DNA from: Planctomycetota bacterium
GTDB taxonomy: Bacteria; Planctomycetota; Planctomycetia; Pirellulales; UBA1268
DNA length: 43,574 nucleotides
Direction of reading: 5' to 3'
NCBI GenBank assembly: GCA_018970785.1
Contig: JAGWVR010000023.1
Span: forward strand, 1 to 43,574
Made by a program: the position numbers and the translations under genes. The number at the start of each line of letters is the position of its first letter. Positions within the stretch are counted from its first letter, which is position 1. The notes beneath the pieces were generated by a model, which worked only from the letters and a program-made list of their open reading frames with translations, ran no database searches and was not told the origin of the DNA. Shown piece by piece: positions 41,440-43,574 of this stretch.

Positions 41440-43574
41440 GTGGCCATGCTGCGGTGCCCCCGTCTTTCCGGCGTCGTCCTCTCCGCGCTGCTCCTCGGAG
41501 TGGCCCCGTGCGGTCCCTCGTGCCCTGCCGCGGGGCCCGACGCCGCTGCTGCTCCGCGCGGCCTGCTGCGGCTCCCGAAGTGGATGGATCGGCTCACCGG
41601 CCGGGACTCCGCCGCGCCAGCGCCTGCTGCAGCCGCGAAGGATGCCGCGCCGGCGCCACGGGACCGGCAGATCACAGCCGACCAGGCGCCCGCCGGCACC
41701 CCCCCCGGCATCGCCGCCACACCCCGTTCGACCGCCGAGGGCAAGCCGGGGCGGTCGCTGCTCCGCTCCCGGTTCGCCGCCCCGGTCGATACGCGCGGAT
41801 CGCTCCTCGGCGCCTGGGGTGAGTTGGCGAGTGATCTGGCCGCCCGCGCCCAGCCCGGCGCCGCACAGCGGTCCGCTCCCGCCGGCGCCGATACGTTCGT
41901 GCTCGGCCCCGACCGCAGCGTGCTGGCTGCGAGCGGCGAAGACACCGGCTCGACGGCCACGGTCGCAGTCGGCGCCGCACCGCTGCCCCCTGAAGAGGGC
42001 GCCGAAGGGGTGACCAGCGCGGTCGTCGAGCCCCCTGCCCCCGCCCCCCTCGGCGACCTGCCGCCGACTCCCCCGACGTCGCTCGATACGCCGGTCGCGG
42101 CCACCCCCGACGAGGTCCCGACGCTGACGATCGATCCGGCGAGCTTCCAGGGCATCACGCCGGGCACGTCGACCCGTGGAGAGGTCGAGGCGGTGTTCGG
42201 CCTCGGCACCGCGTTCACCCGGGAGGACGGCAGCGCCGGATTGTTCTGGGCGATGGAGCCGTTCGAGCGCGTGGAGATGACGTTCGACGGCGACGTCTGC
42301 AGCGCGATCCGTGTCAAGCTCGTCGAGCCGCTGGCCGTCGACGAGCTGGCCGAGAAGCTCGAGATCGGCGATCTCCGCACCGTGTCGATCCTTGACGAAC
42401 AGGGGATCTCGATCGGCGAGGTGTTTCCCGAACGGGGCATCGTCTTCAGCCTCAAGCCGGGCACCCGATCGGCCCTGGCGATGATGCTCGAGCCGCTCGA
42501 CCCCGAGGCCTTCGTCCTCCGCGCCGAAGGGGAGATGGAAACCCACTCCGCCCACGCCCTCGCCGACCTCACCTACGCGATCGAACTCGACCCGCGCCAC
42601 CTCCGGGCGCACCGGCTGCTGTTGGTGCTCCTGGCCGAGCAGGGGCGCTGGCAGCAGGCCCTGAAAACCGCCGCCGCCACCGAAGCGGTCGATCCGGTCG
42701 ACGTCTGGACGCGGCTCAAGCACGCCAGCATCCTCGTGGCGCTGGAGCGGTTCGTCGACGCCCGCACCAAGGTCGAGGAGGTCCGCGACGAGGCGACGGC
42801 GACGCCGCTGGTGAAGGCCCAGGCCGAGCGGATGCTCGGCCGCATCGCCCTCGAGGAGCCGACCGCCGATTACGCCCGGGCCGTGGGGCACTTCGACCAG
42901 GCGATCCGGGCCGGGTTGCCGCTGCTCACCAACCGCTCGCCGTCGGTGCAGACCGCCGCCCGCGAGGTCCTGCTCGACGCCCACCTGGGAATGGCGATCG
43001 CGATCTCCCGGGGCAAATACCGGCAGAAGCCGCGCGTGATCCCGAAATGGATCCAGCGGGCCGACGCGATGGTGGCCGAAGTCCCCGCCGACGATCCGCA
43101 GCGGGCGATGCTCGAGTTGCAGCTGTGCCGCGGAGCGCTGGCGGCCGCCGCCGGCTCGGCGGAGGCGATCGAGCCACTTCCCTGGGTGAAGCGCCTCCTC
43201 GCCGCCCGCGACCGCCTCGGGGCCGGGCTCGAGGATTCCTGGCGGCGTCGCCAGATCGACTGGGAGGCGGGCAACGGGCTCGCCGACGCCATTGCCGCCG
43301 CCCAGAAGCGTGGCGAGGCGGCCGACATGCTCGCCAATGCGACGCTCACCGCGGCGTACCTCGAGCGCGGCGCCGAGCAGCGCGAGCTCACCGACCGCGA
43401 CCGGCGCAGCCTCGGCGACATCTATTTCCGGATCGGTGTCCTCCACGGCATCCAGCAGGGGGATCACGCCACGGCAGTCGTGTGGTTCGACAAGGTCGTG
43501 CCGCTGTGGGAATCCAATGCCGCCTTCGGCCGCGACGGCACGGCCGGCCGCCTCGGTGAGTCGCTGGTGAGCAT
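41440..43574 (+). CDS. Secreted TPR-containing protein (partial, runs off the window)
   Basis: At least 711 codons from GTG 41440, with GGAGGA seven bases upstream; an in-frame ATG at 41446 is less well spaced. A hydrophobic signal (LSGVVLSALLLGVAPCGPSC, about 9-28) is followed by Cys residues that could be a weak lipobox. An Ala/Pro-rich stretch runs to about 225. Residues 228-345 form a small beta-rich domain beginning GITPGTSTRGEVEAVFG, reminiscent of BamE/SmpA-like modules. Helical TPR-like repeats run from about 369 (HALADLTYAIELDPRHLRAH, then RWQQALKTAAATEAVDP) to the end of the window. It is probably exported and a protein-interaction scaffold. Function unknown; the C-terminus is not seen. 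Confidence 0.75.
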   Translation, partial: MAMLRCPRLSGVVLSALLLGVAPCGPSCPAAGPDAAAAPRGLLRLPKWMDRLTGRDSAAPAPAAAAKDAAPAPRDRQITADQAPAGTPPGIAATPRSTAEGKPGRSLLRSRFAAPVDTRGSLLGAWGELASDLAARAQPGAAQRSAPAGADTFVLGPDRSVLAASGEDTGSTATVAVGAAPLPPEEGAEGVTSAVVEPPAPAPLGDLPPTPPTSLDTPVAATPDEVPTLTIDPASFQGITPGTSTRGEVEAVFGLGTAFTREDGSAGLFWAMEPFERVEMTFDGDVCSAIRVKLVEPLAVDELAEKLEIGDLRTVSILDEQGISIGEVFPERGIVFSLKPGTRSALAMMLEPLDPEAFVLRAEGEMETHSAHALADLTYAIELDPRHLRAHRLLLVLLAEQGRWQQALKTAAATEAVDPVDVWTRLKHASILVALERFVDARTKVEEVRDEATATPLVKAQAERMLGRIALEEPTADYARAVGHFDQAIRAGLPLLTNRSPSVQTAAREVLLDAHLGMAIAISRGKYRQKPRVIPKWIQRADAMVAEVPADDPQRAMLELQLCRGALAAAAGSAEAIEPLPWVKRLLAARDRLGAGLEDSWRRRQIDWEAGNGLADAIAAAQKRGEAADMLANATLTAAYLERGAEQRELTDRDRRSLGDIYFRIGVLHGIQQGDHATAVVWFDKVVPLWESNAAFGRDGTAGRLGESLVS

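Overview
The window reads as a piece of a high-GC (roughly 70%) planctomycete chromosome, probably Pirellulales-like. This is inferred from gene content: a MoxR/DUF58/BatA-like/VWA cluster with large membrane proteins, a small basic protein of the type shared by Planctomycetes, Verrucomicrobia and Chlamydiae, two Hanks-type kinases, a PilM fused to a PilN-like part, and many secreted Ala/Pro/Gly-rich proteins. No tRNA, rRNA, CRISPR array, transposase or phage gene was seen. Because of the GC content nearly every gene has long antisense open frames, which were discarded.

Layout. Positions 1-10608 (+) hold one likely operon: the tail of a probable MoxR ATPase, a DUF58 protein, a BatA-like protein with a degenerate VWA domain, a 1249-aa membrane protein, a VWA membrane protein with an intact metal-site motif, and a secreted prenyltransferase/squalene-oxidase-repeat protein. 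A hairpin-rich spacer (10609-10779) separates it from a convergent kinase with a pseudo-receiver tail (10780-12273, -). A large secreted protein with a barrel-like middle (12558-15644, +) overlaps convergently a three-gene minus-strand operon (19546-15601): a GH38/57-like protein, cmk and a plsC-type acyltransferase, joined by 4-nt overlaps.

Positions 19636-28294 (+) hold a type IV pilus-like inner-membrane platform: a PilM-PilN fusion, a PilO-like protein, a third bitopic protein with GYPGGGS repeats, and a secreted helical-repeat-like protein. All four contain Gly/Met/Pro/Tyr-rich low-complexity stretches. After this come divergent ilvB (-) and mfd (+). mfd overlaps a parvulin-type peptidyl-prolyl isomerase gene, followed by citrate synthase and convergent tadA (-).

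Positions 37254-41249 hold a four-helix membrane protein with a Gly-rich tail, a 56-codon coiled-coil gene, a second kinase with an atypical catalytic loop, the small basic protein behind a strong promoter-like sequence, and convergent hemG/hemY (-). The window ends inside a secreted TPR protein (41440 onward).

Regulation. Several spacers carry TTGnnn-like/TAnnnT-like boxes 17-18 nt apart, consistent with a housekeeping sigma factor. The mfd -10 box lies only 6 nt before its GTG, suggesting a leaderless transcript. The most unusual parts are the low-complexity pilus-platform cluster, the hairpin/repeat element at 10615-10740, and the MoxR/VWA operon ending in a terpene-cyclase-fold protein.
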